Shown: positions 53,465 through 63,239, counted from the first letter of the stretch. The stretch is DNA of 64,000 nucleotides from Mesobacillus maritimus (GCF_019749255.1 NZ_JACWFH010000019.1:1-64000); one strand, 5' to 3'. The notes: generated from the sequence alone by a model not told the origin. Made by a program: numbers and translations.

Positions 53465-54586
53465 CTACTCAATTACCCCAGTGCTCTTAAGCGATGCTTT
53501 GGCGTTTACTTCAAACGTTACCTTAGGATAAAGTTCTTTCCACTCTTCATATCGTTTATTGTTATTCAGTCTGGTTGCTTTGTACCGTAAACCGAACCCA
53601 AGTGGGTCCAATCCTTCCTCTTGGAACATTGTTAAAACTTCTGTCACATCTTTTTTGACGGTTTTACTGGTAACTTCGCTGTAGGTGTGCAATTTACTAG
53701 AATCGGTATCCACATCAGCTTCCTGGATGATGCCCACCATCTCGATATCCATTTTTATGATTGGCTTCTGTTTTGAATCGGTATTGATGTCAAAGGTTAC
53801 TTTTGATGTATCAATCGCAACCGTAAAGTTCAGATCGTCATTTTTCACTCTAACATCATAACGGTCGGCATTATTCCCCATTAAGTTATAGATGGTCGCT
53901 TGTTTTTCATTCAATTCAACCGGCTTTTTATCGCTGTTTACGACAATTGCCCGACTCACTTCGATTCTCTTCTTATCTTCACTTGTGTTTAAGACTGGTA
54001 GAATGGGATCAATCCCCGTCTCCATCACTCTCCTCCTAAAATCAAACAAATAGCTTGTCACGATGAGCGAGCTTTCGACCCCATTCTGATCAAAAAAGTT
54101 AAATAAGGCATGGGATCCTGCCATTTCTGATTCAGGCTCCGCTTTTAACACACTCTCGGCAGAGGGTTGGCCAACTCCTACCCAAGAAATCATTTGAATA
54201 TCTCTTCTTCTTAAGAAAAAATCGATGATTTCCTCTAATTCATGGTGGAGAACTTCTTCCCCAAAAACAATGACCTTTGCATGACCAAAATCTAGTTCTT
54301 TATCGGTTTGAGATTTTAATATCCTAATGGCGGTACTTATCGACTCACTTTCCTCTGTTAAATAGGTGTACTCTGTGCCCGATTGTTTGATGGAACCTGA
54401 AGGAACAGCTAGTTTTAACACAACGCGGAATGGTTTTTCTTCACTTTTTGTGTGATCGATACCAATCGATAATACAAAAATCCGCTTATCAATATCCTTA
54501 AATCCACACCCTGATTGGAAGAGAAGGACCATAACCGCAACGATAATAAAGAACGGTTTTGCTAAATGCTGAACTTTCTTTTTCAA
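53465..54586 (-). CDS. gerC: Ger(x)C family spore germination lipoprotein
   Basis: A 373-residue GerAC-type subunit of a nutrient germinant receptor in the spore inner membrane. Start TTG 54586 (M-K-K-K-V-Q-H-L) follows AAGGAGGG and gives a signal peptide ending in lipobox F-Q-S-G-C. The family motif D-K-R-I-F-V-L-S-I-G-I-D follows the cleavage site. The TTG overlaps the gerB stop (TTGA). Third gene of gerA-gerB-gerC. The subtype and germinant are not assignable. Confidence 0.92.
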   Translation of the reverse strand: MKKKVQHLAKPFFIIVAVMVLLFQSGCGFKDIDKRIFVLSIGIDHTKSEEKPFRVVLKLAVPSGSIKQSGTEYTYLTEESESISTAIRILKSQTDKELDFGHAKVIVFGEEVLHHELEEIIDFFLRRRDIQMISWVGVGQPSAESVLKAEPESEMAGSHALFNFFDQNGVESSLIVTSYLFDFRRRVMETGIDPILPVLNTSEDKKRIEVSRAIVVNSDKKPVELNEKQATIYNLMGNNADRYDVRVKNDDLNFTVAIDTSKVTFDINTDSKQKPIIKMDIEMVGIIQEADVDTDSSKLHTYSEVTSKTVKKDVTEVLTMFQEEGLDPLGFGLRYKATRLNNNKRYEEWKELYPKVTFEVNAKASLKSTGVIE

Positions 54587-55677
54587 GACTTTGCCCTCCT
54601 TACAATAAACCAAAAAAGACCGACCATCCCGATAAGAGAACAAAGCAAAAGATTATAAAAATAACTCGTATAGAGAGTTAGTTGGTATTCAGTTAAATAC
54701 TTCGTCACTTGGATGCTGCCAAACCAAAAAAGGCCGATAAAAAGGAGTGGAGTTAAATTTTTGCCCTTATATGTAAGGCGTTTAAACGTGATCACACTTT
54801 TATATAGTTCTATAGCAACATGCCAGTGAATTAATAAACTTAAAAAAGAGATCGCCAAGTATAATAGCAAAAAAACAAATAAGATTCGCTCAATCACCCC
54901 AAGATTTAATCGAAGCGTATCGGCTGTTATAATCCACGGATAAGCAATCATTTCGACCGATTCAAATCCGTTCATCCCAATGGGAATAAAATAGGTTGTT
55001 AACAATGACCCAATTCCTAGCATTCCAATAAAAAGAATTTGTTTCCCTGTTATCTTGTGCTTTTTTGTGAAAAACCGATTGAATATAATGAGGTTGAACC
55101 CGCCCACCAATAAATACGTGGATGCTGAGAGTGCAGTAAAGCTAGGCAGCTCATAGGCATGCATGATTGACTCACTAATGAAGTCCCATTCTAGTTCAGG
55201 TGTTACATAAGACTTGAACATGATGAGAACATTGATTGGGATACAGCATAGTAATACGAGTTCAATTGTATAAAGGACGCTGCTTGTCTTCATAAGAACC
55301 CCATACGAGAGAAATAACAAAAAAATGCTCGTTATCCACACTAAAGGCATATCGGGTGTTAAGAACCGCTTTAGTAAGAAGGTGTACGTAACCAACGTAA
55401 TCAGCCCTGCAATATACCAAGCGCTTGCGATGAAAAGAAGGAGCAGATTTGCAAACCAACGGGGTAAGTATTTTTGTGTCAATTCAGGTAGCCCCTTCCC
55501 AGGGAAAGAATTAAAAAATCTGGCAACGATATAACATAATGCCAGTCCTAGGAAGATGGATAGGAGCATAGAGGCAATGGCTCCTTCTGATTTCTTTTCT
55601 AAAAGAATTTTCGGAACCGATGCGACAACATTTGCAATCATATTGACAAAGACGAGATAGAAAAAATAGCGGCTCAT
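54583..55677 (-). CDS. gerB: GerB family spore germination protein
   Basis: A 364-residue amino-acid-permease-like (GerAB) integral membrane subunit with about 10 helices. It is thought to bind germinant or transport small molecules. Its start overlaps the gerA stop by ATGA and its end overlaps gerC, so the three genes are translationally coupled. Confidence 0.92.
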   Translation of the reverse strand: MSRYFFYLVFVNMIANVVASVPKILLEKKSEGAIASMLLSIFLGLALCYIVARFFNSFPGKGLPELTQKYLPRWFANLLLLFIASAWYIAGLITLVTYTFLLKRFLTPDMPLVWITSIFLLFLSYGVLMKTSSVLYTIELVLLCCIPINVLIMFKSYVTPELEWDFISESIMHAYELPSFTALSASTYLLVGGFNLIIFNRFFTKKHKITGKQILFIGMLGIGSLLTTYFIPIGMNGFESVEMIAYPWIITADTLRLNLGVIERILFVFLLLYLAISFLSLLIHWHVAIELYKSVITFKRLTYKGKNLTPLLFIGLFWFGSIQVTKYLTEYQLTLYTSYFYNLLLCSLIGMVGLFWFIVRRAKS

Positions 55678-57071
55678 GATGGCTTCACCCTAGTTGCAGT
55701 TTCTGCCTTCTTTTTTTCAAAAAAGAGTTTAAGATAAGGTTGCCCAAAGCTATCCCTGCTGACCAAATACATTAAGATTCCAATGAGGCCTAAGGCTAAG
55801 CCCGCCAAACCCGCTACGGTTGCGGCGAAAAGCAACAAATATCTTACAAGTCGAATCGCAAAGCTCATTTCATTGATGGGAATGACGAAGGTTGAAATGG
55901 CGACAGCGCCCACGATGATGATAATAATGTTGGATGCAAGCGCAGCTTCTGTTGCAGCCGTCCCTAGAATTAACCCGCCAACTGTTGTGGCTGTCCCCGT
56001 TACGGCCTTAGGAAGACGAATACTTGCCTCGGTTAAGAGTTCCATGAAAATTAACATAAACAAAACCTCAACAAAGGAAGGATACGGAACCCCAATCCGG
56101 CTTCCCGCAATTGAAAGCGCTAGCTCCACTCGGAATACCTCAGGATTGAACGAGGTTGCAGCCACATAAAGTCCCGGTAGAATGAGACTGGTAAACAACC
56201 CAAGGTAACGTAGGAATTTTGAAAATTTGGTGACCCAATACAATCCATAATTGTCCTCCATGGACGTCATAAAATCCCAAAATACCGCTGGGGCGATAAT
56301 CGTCGTTGGCGAGCCGTCCAACAATAGAATTACTTTTCCACTTGCAAGATTGTACACAACCCGATCCGTGCGTTCAGTCATCATCATGGTTGGGACCATT
56401 GAACGTTTGCGTCCGTTCAAAAACCGTTGAAGTTGGGTAGAGGATTGAATGACAGGTTGATCTAGGGATTCTATTTTGCTTTTAATTTGCTTTAATACCT
56501 TTTCCCCAACATATTCCATATCATAGATGATGGCTAAGGATTGCTGGCTCTTTTTCCCTACTTCCACCGTTTCAACAGTAAGAGACGGCTTATGATATCG
56601 TTGTCGAATCAGATTTAGGTTCGTTCCGATATCCTCACTTAACGCATATTGTGGCCCGATAATCGTAGGTTCAATATTTGTTTCTCGAACGGTGTCGGTG
56701 TTGACTTTCTTGATATCGAATAACAAGAGTTCGTCTTTCAGCCTCACCACGACACTGCCCTTTGTGAGTTCTAAAAGAACTTGTTCTTTTGAGGTAACAT
56801 CTTGCTGATTCGGTAGTGATTTTAAATAGGCCTCTACATGTTGTTCACTCGCCAATTCAAAAAAGGGTTTAATCACAATCTGTTGAAGTTGCGCTCCATC
56901 TACGACGGATTTGATATACACCAGTTCAATTTGTTTATCTTCTAAGCGCAACGGTTTATGTAGGATATCGCTTGAAGGCTTCAATTCGTTTATCAGCCAC
57001 TCAAGTTCCTCTTCTACATTCGGCTTACGATTCTTAAACAGCATGTAAATATCTCCTATTGTCATGTTCAA
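55674..57071 (-). CDS. gerA: GerA family spore germination protein
   Basis: A 465-residue GerAA-type subunit with an N-terminal soluble domain (1-~270) and about five C-terminal membrane helices. Family motifs such as D-G-S-P-T-T-I-I-A-P, F-R-V-E-L-A-L-S-I-A and R-I-G-V-P-Y-P are visible. GerA subunits oligomerise into germinant-gated ion channels. First gene of the operon; the start has a weak upstream ribosome site. Confidence 0.92.
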   Translation of the reverse strand: MNMTIGDIYMLFKNRKPNVEEELEWLINELKPSSDILHKPLRLEDKQIELVYIKSVVDGAQLQQIVIKPFFELASEQHVEAYLKSLPNQQDVTSKEQVLLELTKGSVVVRLKDELLLFDIKKVNTDTVRETNIEPTIIGPQYALSEDIGTNLNLIRQRYHKPSLTVETVEVGKKSQQSLAIIYDMEYVGEKVLKQIKSKIESLDQPVIQSSTQLQRFLNGRKRSMVPTMMMTERTDRVVYNLASGKVILLLDGSPTTIIAPAVFWDFMTSMEDNYGLYWVTKFSKFLRYLGLFTSLILPGLYVAATSFNPEVFRVELALSIAGSRIGVPYPSFVEVLFMLIFMELLTEASIRLPKAVTGTATTVGGLILGTAATEAALASNIIIIIVGAVAISTFVIPINEMSFAIRLVRYLLLFAATVAGLAGLALGLIGILMYLVSRDSFGQPYLKLFFEKKKAETATRVKPS

Positions 57072-57179
57072 AGTATACTAGTATCGTGTCCGAAAACAGA
57101 TTTGTCATTCATAAAGGAAGGGACAGATGGAAAGGACATTGAGATTTAGACTAAGAACAAGCTAGTGAAAATCGCATAA

Positions 57180-57570
57180 GAAAGCCCTTGAGCGGATTGC
57201 TCAAGAGCCAAATTAGGATATGGAGGCCAGAAATGTCGTTGATAGATCTCTCATGGACAATTACTAAGGGAGATCCACTTAAATGTCCTTGAGGCGGTCT
57301 CTCATAGACAAAACCAAGACTGGTATCTGTAATATGTCCTTGAGGAGCTTCTTCATGGACAAAAACCAAGACTGGATTCTAAATTTTGTCCTTGAGATGC
57401 TCTCTCAGAGACAAAACCAAGACTGAATTCTAAATTATGTCCTTGAGATGCTCTCTCATAGACAAAACCAAGACTGAATTCTAAATTATGTCCTTGAGCC
57501 GCACCCTCAAGAACAAATACGAAGGATTGATACAAAAAATGTCCTTGAGACACTCCCTCAAGGACAAAAA
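57180..57570. repeat. ~51-bp tandem repeat array (array 3)
   Basis: TGTCCTTGAG-type unit starts recur at about 57183, 57234, 57284, 57335, 57387, 57438, 57489 and 57540, spaced 50-52 bp. The last unit forms a perfect 10-bp hairpin (TGTCCTTGAG with CTCAAGGACA, 7-nt loop); other units retain decayed versions. Two central units are nearly identical over 51 bp. Between gerA and the ECF sigma operon, in gene-free sequence. Confidence 0.9.
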
Positions 57571-57581
57571 CCTCTACTCTC

Positions 57582-57833
57582 CTAAAGAAAAAAGATCAAT
57601 TGGATAAACGTAAGTGCTGTGCCAGCCAAAATGGGGGCAACCTTCAATACTAAAAAACCAGTAGTGGTTGAAATGACAGGCTCTACAGGGTTCTTTGCTG
57701 GCGAAGCTAGAACATTGACTAACCGGTCCCACCTTTTCATTTTGGGATTCATCGGAAAATCAGGCACTTCGACGTGATCTTCATCTAATTTCATTCCCAA
57801 GTAAGTTTCCTTTTTAAATGGATCCTGATTCAT
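57582..57833 (-). CDS. Probable anti-sigma factor or small membrane partner
   Basis: An 83-residue protein with a soluble N-terminal ~55 residues and one C-terminal membrane helix (P-I-L-A-G-T-A-L-T-F-I-Q-L-I-F-F-L). Start ATG 57833 follows GGGGGTGAATTTC and lies inside the end of the sigma gene. Position directly after an ECF sigma gene and a single helix suggest an anti-sigma role; no zinc-finger H-x3-C-x2-C motif is present. Confidence 0.65.
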   Translation of the reverse strand: MNQDPFKKETYLGMKLDEDHVEVPDFPMNPKMKRWDRLVNVLASPAKNPVEPVISTTTGFLVLKVAPILAGTALTFIQLIFFL

Positions 57834-58359
57834 GAAATTCACCCCCCAATTCATCTTTTAAACTTTGGATTGCCTTGTGTAAGCGTGATTTAACAGTGCC
57901 TTTAGGGATATCTAGTATCTCTGCAATATCCTCTTGGGTCATATCATGATAATAAAAAAGCAAAATAACAGCTCGTTGTTTGTCAGGGAGTCTGGCAACT
58001 GCATCCCGAATCGTCAAACGATCAGCATGATCAATTTCGCCTTTCTCAATCGGAGTAAGAAACGGAAGGAAAGACCGCCATTTCTTTCTTCGGTTTAGTT
58101 TTGTGATCATTAACCGATACGCTGTTTGAAAGAGATAGGATTTTAGCTTTCCTTTATTAGGATCATAATACTGTTTGTACCGGTGAAGCTTCATAAACGA
58201 ATCTTGAACAAGGTCAATGCTTAATTGCTCGTCTCGCGTATAGCGGTAAACGAACGAATAAAGAGATGGTTTTAAAAGCGTGTAAATCTTCTCCAATGCT
58301 GTGTCATCTCCATTTTGAAAAGCAATCATGAGTTGGTCTTCACGTTCAATCAAGTTCAT
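57814..58359 (-). CDS. ECF-type RNA polymerase sigma factor
   Basis: A 181-residue sigma-70-like factor. Region 2 (about 15-95) has Y-R-Y-T-R-D-E-Q-L-S-I-D-L-V-Q-D-S-F and region 4 (about 120-170) has L-P-D-K-Q-R-A-V-I-L-L-F-Y-Y-H-D-M-T-Q-E-D-I-A-E-I-L and G-T-V-K-S-R-L-H-K-A. It overlaps the membrane gene upstream by 14 bp and the probable anti-sigma gene downstream by 20 bp. It is not clearly SigW, SigX, SigM or YlaC; SigY-like is possible. Confidence 0.92.
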   Translation of the reverse strand: MNLIEREDQLMIAFQNGDDTALEKIYTLLKPSLYSFVYRYTRDEQLSIDLVQDSFMKLHRYKQYYDPNKGKLKSYLFQTAYRLMITKLNRRKKWRSFLPFLTPIEKGEIDHADRLTIRDAVARLPDKQRAVILLFYYHDMTQEDIAEILDIPKGTVKSRLHKAIQSLKDELGGEFHESGSI

Positions 58360-58717
58360 CTCCCCAACGTTCCTTAATAGATTTTAACGTAAGCGAAACC
58401 CGGGTGATTAAATAAATCATGGAAACAAGCGTCCATACCTGTGCTTGATTGGTAAAAAATTGCACAAACCCATTTTCCACTGTGTAACCGAAGGAAATCA
58501 ACATATTAAGGGTTTGAACACAGATGATGCTATATATCGCTAAAATGAGCGTAACGGTGTCAAACACATTCCATCTTAAATAGATTTTCGTTTTCTTAAA
58601 ATTGATCTTCCCATATTCACGCACCACATGTTTGCGATCCATTGGAATCATAATCGCAATGATCACAACCATGATAATACCTGCAACGATTAATGAAACA
58701 ATCCAGCCAGTATTCAT
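58346..58717 (-). CDS. Membrane protein of the ECF sigma operon
   Basis: A 123-residue protein with three hydrophobic helices (about 5-25, 55-72, 88-106) and a basic loop. It overlaps the sigma factor start by 14 bp, so it is the first gene of a three-gene signalling operon. Function unknown; it may sense the membrane signal. Confidence 0.72.
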   Translation of the reverse strand: MNTGWIVSLIVAGIIMVVIIAIMIPMDRKHVVREYGKINFKKTKIYLRWNVFDTVTLILAIYSIICVQTLNMLISFGYTVENGFVQFFTNQAQVWTLVSMIYLITRVSLTLKSIKERWGDELD

Positions 58718-58914
58718 TTTATCCTCTCCTCATTGTTCCTTTTACTGACTATACAAATGGAGAAAGGAGAAAGTTCATTTTTTCTTTAAAAAAATTCTTC
58801 TATTATATGTTGGCGGTGATTTTGTCGCTAAAACCTTGTTACCTAAGAATCTCTTTTAGGTATGGTTCTACTCTCAGTTTTTTCATCCATCCCTATCAAG
58901 TAGAGGTACATAAT

Positions 58915-58953
58915 AAAACCACCAGAATACAACCCTTGCATTCTGGTGGTTTT
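58915..58953. terminator. Terminator of the amidase gene
   Basis: AAAACCACCAGAAT and ATTCTGGTGGTTTT form a perfect 14-bp stem. Confidence 0.9.
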
Positions 58954-58959
58954 CCCTTA

Positions 58960-60399
58960 TTAATTTTTACTTAAATTTCCCTCTAACGGTTCTAAGTAGG
59001 TTGGAAAAACTTGTTCATACGCATGACATGCATCTAGCACGAGCTTATCCGCAAATCGCTTGCCTGCGACTTGTAGACCCACTGGTAGTCCCGCTTTCGT
59101 TAAGCCTACTGGCAAAGAGGCAGCAGGGTGACCCGTAAAGTTATAGATTTGTGTTAGCATCCAATCGGTTGCAGGGTTTACACTTTTCCCATTGATCAAG
59201 GATGGACCTGCTAACTGGTGGTCAAACGCTGTCGTCGCCAATACAGGCGAAAGGATTAGGTCGTAGTTGTTCAAGATGTTCTGGATTTCTTTCCAAACAA
59301 GAGTCCGTTTGACTTCAATTTCTTTATAATCCACAGCACTTAATTTTCTGCCAATCTGAATCATTTTGGCCATACCCTCGGAAAAACTGTCTGGGTCTTG
59401 GTCGTAGAGTTTTCCATAAGTACCTGCAAATTTCACACACCACATTCCTGAAAATGCACGAGTCAGCTCTTTGAGGCTCATGTGTAGATCAACGTCCACC
59501 TCTTCCACCTGGCAACCAAGAGCCTCGTAATGCTTAACCGCTTGATCGACTACCTGAGCGACATCCTCCGAGATTTCATACAAACCAAAATTGCGCGTAT
59601 AGGCGATTTTCAAGCCTTTCATCTCACGACCTAAATTCGTAAAATCATCTTTTAATGTCGGAACAGCATTTGGGATATTGGCATCATAGCCCTGCATGAC
59701 AGAAAATAACAAGGCGGCATCTTCAACGGTTCTTGCCATCGGTCCGTTATGTAGGTAAGGATGCTCTGAACCGTATAAATTCTCTTCTCCTTCATGAGGA
59801 ATAACTCCAAAGGTTGGCTTAAATCCAAAGATTCCGGTGAGTGCAGCCGGAATTCGAATCGAACCTCCCCCATCACTTCCCTCAGCAAAAGGAGCAAGCT
59901 TTGCAGCTACTGCAGCAGCGGAACCACCACTTGAACCACCAGGGGTTAAGTTCACGTCCCAAGGATTTTTCGTTACACCAAATAAAGGGTTATCGGTGAC
60001 TCCTTTGTGTCCAAATTCAGGAGTATTGGTTTTCCCTAAGACAATCCCGCCCGCCTTTTTTATCCTACTTAAGAATACAGGGTCTTTGTCTGGAATATTG
60101 TCTTTAAATGCTGGTGATCCGTATGTCGTAAGCAACCCTTTCGTTGGGGTTAAATCCTTGATTGCAACTGGAATCCCCTGAAGTTTGCCAACCTCTTCCC
60201 CCTTCATCATTTTGTCTTCTACTTTTTTCGCTTCTTCAATCGCTTGCTCATTCACCGTTACAAAAGCATTCCATTTAGAATTATGTGTCTCAATTCGCTC
60301 GAGGAAGGCGTTTGTGACTTCTACAGGTGAAAGTTCCTTATTTTTGATTCGATTGACTAGTTGTGTTGCCGTTAAATCGGTAATATTCAACCTTTTCAA
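58960..60399 (-). CDS. Amidase-signature family amidase
   Basis: A 479-residue hydrolase of the AS family (GatA/aliphatic amidase type). The Ser-cisSer-Lys triad is seen as K in V-A-I-K-D-L, S in G-G-S-S-G-G-S-A-A and the nucleophile S in G-S-D-G-G-G-S-I-R-I-P-A. The third position of the last motif is G instead of the usual T. It is not in a gatCAB operon, so a scavenging amidase is more likely than tRNA amidotransferase. Monocistronic. Confidence 0.88.
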   Translation of the reverse strand: MKRLNITDLTATQLVNRIKNKELSPVEVTNAFLERIETHNSKWNAFVTVNEQAIEEAKKVEDKMMKGEEVGKLQGIPVAIKDLTPTKGLLTTYGSPAFKDNIPDKDPVFLSRIKKAGGIVLGKTNTPEFGHKGVTDNPLFGVTKNPWDVNLTPGGSSGGSAAAVAAKLAPFAEGSDGGGSIRIPAALTGIFGFKPTFGVIPHEGEENLYGSEHPYLHNGPMARTVEDAALLFSVMQGYDANIPNAVPTLKDDFTNLGREMKGLKIAYTRNFGLYEISEDVAQVVDQAVKHYEALGCQVEEVDVDLHMSLKELTRAFSGMWCVKFAGTYGKLYDQDPDSFSEGMAKMIQIGRKLSAVDYKEIEVKRTLVWKEIQNILNNYDLILSPVLATTAFDHQLAGPSLINGKSVNPATDWMLTQIYNFTGHPAASLPVGLTKAGLPVGLQVAGKRFADKLVLDACHAYEQVFPTYLEPLEGNLSKN

Positions 60400-60683
60400 C
60401 TCCTTTTATGATAATAAGCTCTTTTCTCAGCCTTCGATCGGTTTCGTTATGTTCACCAAAAGAATGATGAGAAAAGGGATTGTAAACGCATTCAATACTA
60501 GCAACTGTTCTTAAGCTACTTCGCACTTGAATCTAGCAACAATTTTTGGTGAAACAAGCTTATTAAACTCGAGAAAGCTTTCTATCTAATAGACTGTTAG
60601 TTTTATTATAACGAAAACTAGCAATAGTTTGGAGTTAATTTTATAATATTCAGAAATTTATTATTCTACTAAAATACTTAAAG

Positions 60684-60711
60684 AAAATGAGACAAGGTTC
60701 CCCCTTGTCTC
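60684..60711 (-). terminator. Terminator of the vWA lipoprotein gene
   Basis: GAGACAAGG and CCTTGTCTC form a perfect 9-bp stem, followed by TTTTC on the minus strand. Confidence 0.85.
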
Positions 60712-62080
60712 ACTCATTTTTCTTGTCGATTGTTTCATTTATTTTTTTGTTTCCTTCGTCCACGTATTCGCGCCATTCCTCGTTTCCGCTGTCGACACTT
60801 TCTCTCCACATTTGGTTTCCTGTATCCACTGCATAGCGCCACTTGGCATTTCCGTAATCAACAACATCTGAAAACATTTTTGAGACAGGATGATCGTAGT
60901 CATCAAATCGTTCTTTCAAGTAGGCCTGAGCCTCTTTCATCCGCTCTTTCTCACGGTTGCTTTTTTCTTTCATGCTTTCTTTCGTGCTGTAGGCTAACTC
61001 CTTTTTCTCTTCCTTTAGTTTGTAGGCCTGCTCTTTTCCAGCTTCTTTCCACTCATACCACTTTTTCTGGATTTCTTCGTATTGAGCTCTCATATACTTT
61101 TTCAATTCAACTTCAGAGTTTACATAGGTAAACTCTCCATTTCCTGCAGTCGCTACTTCTTTTAATAATTTTTGTCCTTCATTGTCTACATCAAAACCAA
61201 TGATATTCACGACTGCTTGAATGTCTGCTGAAACCAGATTCTTGGCTTCTTTAACGGGGTCACCGTTACAGGTTTCAATTCCATCACTGACAACGTATAC
61301 CACAACATCATCTGCATTCTCAGGGATATCTTCCTTGACCGCTTCCAAGCCAAGGGCAATCGGCGTCCAGCCAACTGGCTTCACTTGAGACAATGCCTGT
61401 TGGAAGGCACCTTCATCAAAACTAGCATTGAATAGATTTTCGGTACTCCCACATGAAGCATTCTTATCTGCTTCCTGGTTTGACCCTTTGTGCCCGTAGA
61501 CACGTAACGAAATGGTTGCATTCTCTGGAACTTGTTCCGCAAATTCCATCACCGCTTCCTTGGCCGCGTCCATTCTCGTTTTATTCCCTACCTTTGCTGC
61601 CATACTTCCACTTGCATCCACCAAAATTGCGTAGTGAGCTTTTTTTAATGTAGGTTCATTGACGGTTTCATCTGGCCGTTCAATCGAAACGTCCACCGTA
61701 GAATCAAACTGAAGGAGGGTTTTCATTTCCTCCTGATAATCCTCTGCAAATAAGTAGATTAGTTCTTCTAAGTATTGTTCCTTTGTTAGGTCATCAGGTA
61801 ATTGGTCTAGCGTTTCTTTCACTTTCACTTCATCATACTGTTCCCCACTAAAAACCCCTGGCTGTCGTAGCATTTCTTTTTCAAGATCAGATAACTCTCG
61901 ATCAAGATTTTCCATTTCAACATATAAAGCTTCCTTTGGTGTATACGTTCCTTCTTGTTCACTTTCTTGTTCCACCTGCTTTGGTTCTTCCGCAGCAGAT
62001 TCTACTGGCTGACTTTCATTCGACGAACATGCTGTTAGCATAACAGTCAATAGAAACAATCCAAGATAAAACCTCTTCAT
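60710..62080 (-). CDS. vWA-domain lipoprotein with C-terminal 11-residue repeats
   Basis: A 456-residue surface lipoprotein. Signal peptide ends in L-T-A-C (Cys18). An acidic linker precedes a von Willebrand A domain (about 150-330) with an intact MIDAS D-A-S-G-S and T-x-R plus S-D-G-I-E-T. It is followed by a lysine/glutamate coiled coil (about 340-400) and five repeats of the form V-D-x-G-N-x-x-W-R-x-x. Likely binds metal-dependent protein ligands at the cell surface. Monocistronic. Confidence 0.85.
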   Translation of the reverse strand: MKRFYLGLFLLTVMLTACSSNESQPVESAAEEPKQVEQESEQEGTYTPKEALYVEMENLDRELSDLEKEMLRQPGVFSGEQYDEVKVKETLDQLPDDLTKEQYLEELIYLFAEDYQEEMKTLLQFDSTVDVSIERPDETVNEPTLKKAHYAILVDASGSMAAKVGNKTRMDAAKEAVMEFAEQVPENATISLRVYGHKGSNQEADKNASCGSTENLFNASFDEGAFQQALSQVKPVGWTPIALGLEAVKEDIPENADDVVVYVVSDGIETCNGDPVKEAKNLVSADIQAVVNIIGFDVDNEGQKLLKEVATAGNGEFTYVNSEVELKKYMRAQYEEIQKKWYEWKEAGKEQAYKLKEEKKELAYSTKESMKEKSNREKERMKEAQAYLKERFDDYDHPVSKMFSDVVDYGNAKWRYAVDTGNQMWRESVDSGNEEWREYVDEGNKKINETIDKKNE

Positions 62081-62560
62081 CGAACCCTCTCCTTCCTATT
62101 ATTAACGGGGTAATTTATCACAATGATTCCATCTTACTGTATTTGCTCCACGTATTTTCCTATATATATGAAAACAGTAAATAAGTTACATGTTAAAAAA
62201 GAACCAGAGAGAAAGTTACAGGACTTTAGGAGGATAAAAGCGAGGAATATGCTCGAATTGTAGAAGGAGAATCTGACTCTCCTTTTTTCCGATTCATTAT
62301 AGAGTAAAACAAGGTTATATTATTCTGAACATTGGAAATAATAAAGATGAAAAAGGATTTGAAGAAAGGGTAAGTCGTGAAAAGAAATCAGCTCACACCT
62401 CTACTATATTGAGATAGAATCAATTTCCATGCTATTCATGAATGTGGGACAAGGTGCCTGTCCCCTTGTCCCATAGATGAGAATGAAAAGCTCTTAATGC
62501 GAATAAATTGACCGTCGTTCACAGAAAGGACTATAATTTAAATAGAAAATCATTGCTTTC
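62081..62560. other. Gene-free region with an orphan plus-strand terminator
   Basis: About 480 bp. AAGGAGA and TCTCCTT followed by six T (62265-62290) form a plus-strand terminator with no gene before it. Upstream TTGCTC and a TATATA-like -10 about 100 bp away could drive a short RNA. The dispersed palindrome copy 2 is also here. Confidence 0.45.
62444..62474. repeat. Dispersed palindromic repeat, copy 2
   Basis: Begins GTGGGACA and ends TGTCCCA with internal GCCTGTCCCC. Near-identical to the copy at 18951-18980. Confidence 0.7.
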
Positions 62561-62562
62561 GC

Positions 62563-62619
62563 TTGACCAATATAAATAACTCTAATATAATAATTTATAT
62601 TGAATTAGAATTATTATAG
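62563..62619 (+). promoter_or_regulatory. Sigma-A promoter and PerR box of ahpC
   Basis: TTGACC (62563-62568), 17 bp, TATAAT (62586-62591). Just downstream TTAGAATTATTATAG (62605-62619) matches the PerR box TTATAATNATTATAA at all but two positions. Peroxide-induced derepression by PerR is expected, as for B. subtilis ahpCF. Confidence 0.88.
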
Positions 62620-62675
62620 AGTAGAACACTCTAGTAGTAATTCAATAATACATATCTTTTAGGAGGAACTAAACT

Positions 62676-63239
62676 ATGTCATTAGTTGGAAAAGAAATTC
62701 TACCATTCAAAGCACAAGCATTCAAAAACGGAGATTTCGTTGAAGTAACAGAAGAAAACTTAAAAGGTCAATGGAGTGTTGTTTGCTTCTACCCTGCAGA
62801 CTTTACATTCGTTTGCCCAACTGAGCTTGAAGATCTACAAAACCAATATGCAACTCTAAAAGATCTTGGCGTTGAAGTATATTCAGTTTCTACAGATACT
62901 CACTTTGTTCATAAAGCATGGCATGATTCTTCAGAAGCGATTGGTAAAATCACTTACACAATGATCGGTGACCCTGCTCACGTGATTTCTCGTAACTTCG
63001 ATGTTCTAATTGAAGAAGATGGTGTTGCTGACCGTGGTACTTTCATCATCGACCCAGACGGTGTTGTACAAGCTGTTGAAATCAACGCTGGCGGAATTGG
63101 CCGTGACGCAAGCACACTTGTAAACAAAATCAAAGCAGCACAATATGTACGTAACAACCCAGGTGAAGTTTGCCCAGCGAAATGGGAAGAAGGTTCTGAA
63201 ACACTTAAGCCAAGCCTTGACCTTGTAGGAAAGATTTAA
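62676..63239 (+). CDS. ahpC: Alkyl hydroperoxide reductase subunit C
   Basis: A 187-residue typical 2-Cys peroxiredoxin. Peroxidatic cysteine in F-T-F-V-C-P-T-E-L and resolving cysteine in G-E-V-C-P-A-K-W. It reduces peroxides and is recycled by AhpF, whose gene starts 14 bp downstream. AGGAGG precedes the start. Both active-site residues are ordinary cysteine codons. Confidence 0.97.
   Translation: MSLVGKEILPFKAQAFKNGDFVEVTEENLKGQWSVVCFYPADFTFVCPTELEDLQNQYATLKDLGVEVYSVSTDTHFVHKAWHDSSEAIGKITYTMIGDPAHVISRNFDVLIEEDGVADRGTFIIDPDGVVQAVEINAGGIGRDASTLVNKIKAAQYVRNNPGEVCPAKWEEGSETLKPSLDLVGKI

Noticed and set aside
57151-57553. Two minus-strand ORFs with 17-residue repeats (Q-G-H-N-L-E-F-S-L-G-F-V type)
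   Set aside because: They are array 3 read in a chance open frame; unit length varies 50-52 bp so the frame is not maintained, and no ribosome site is present.
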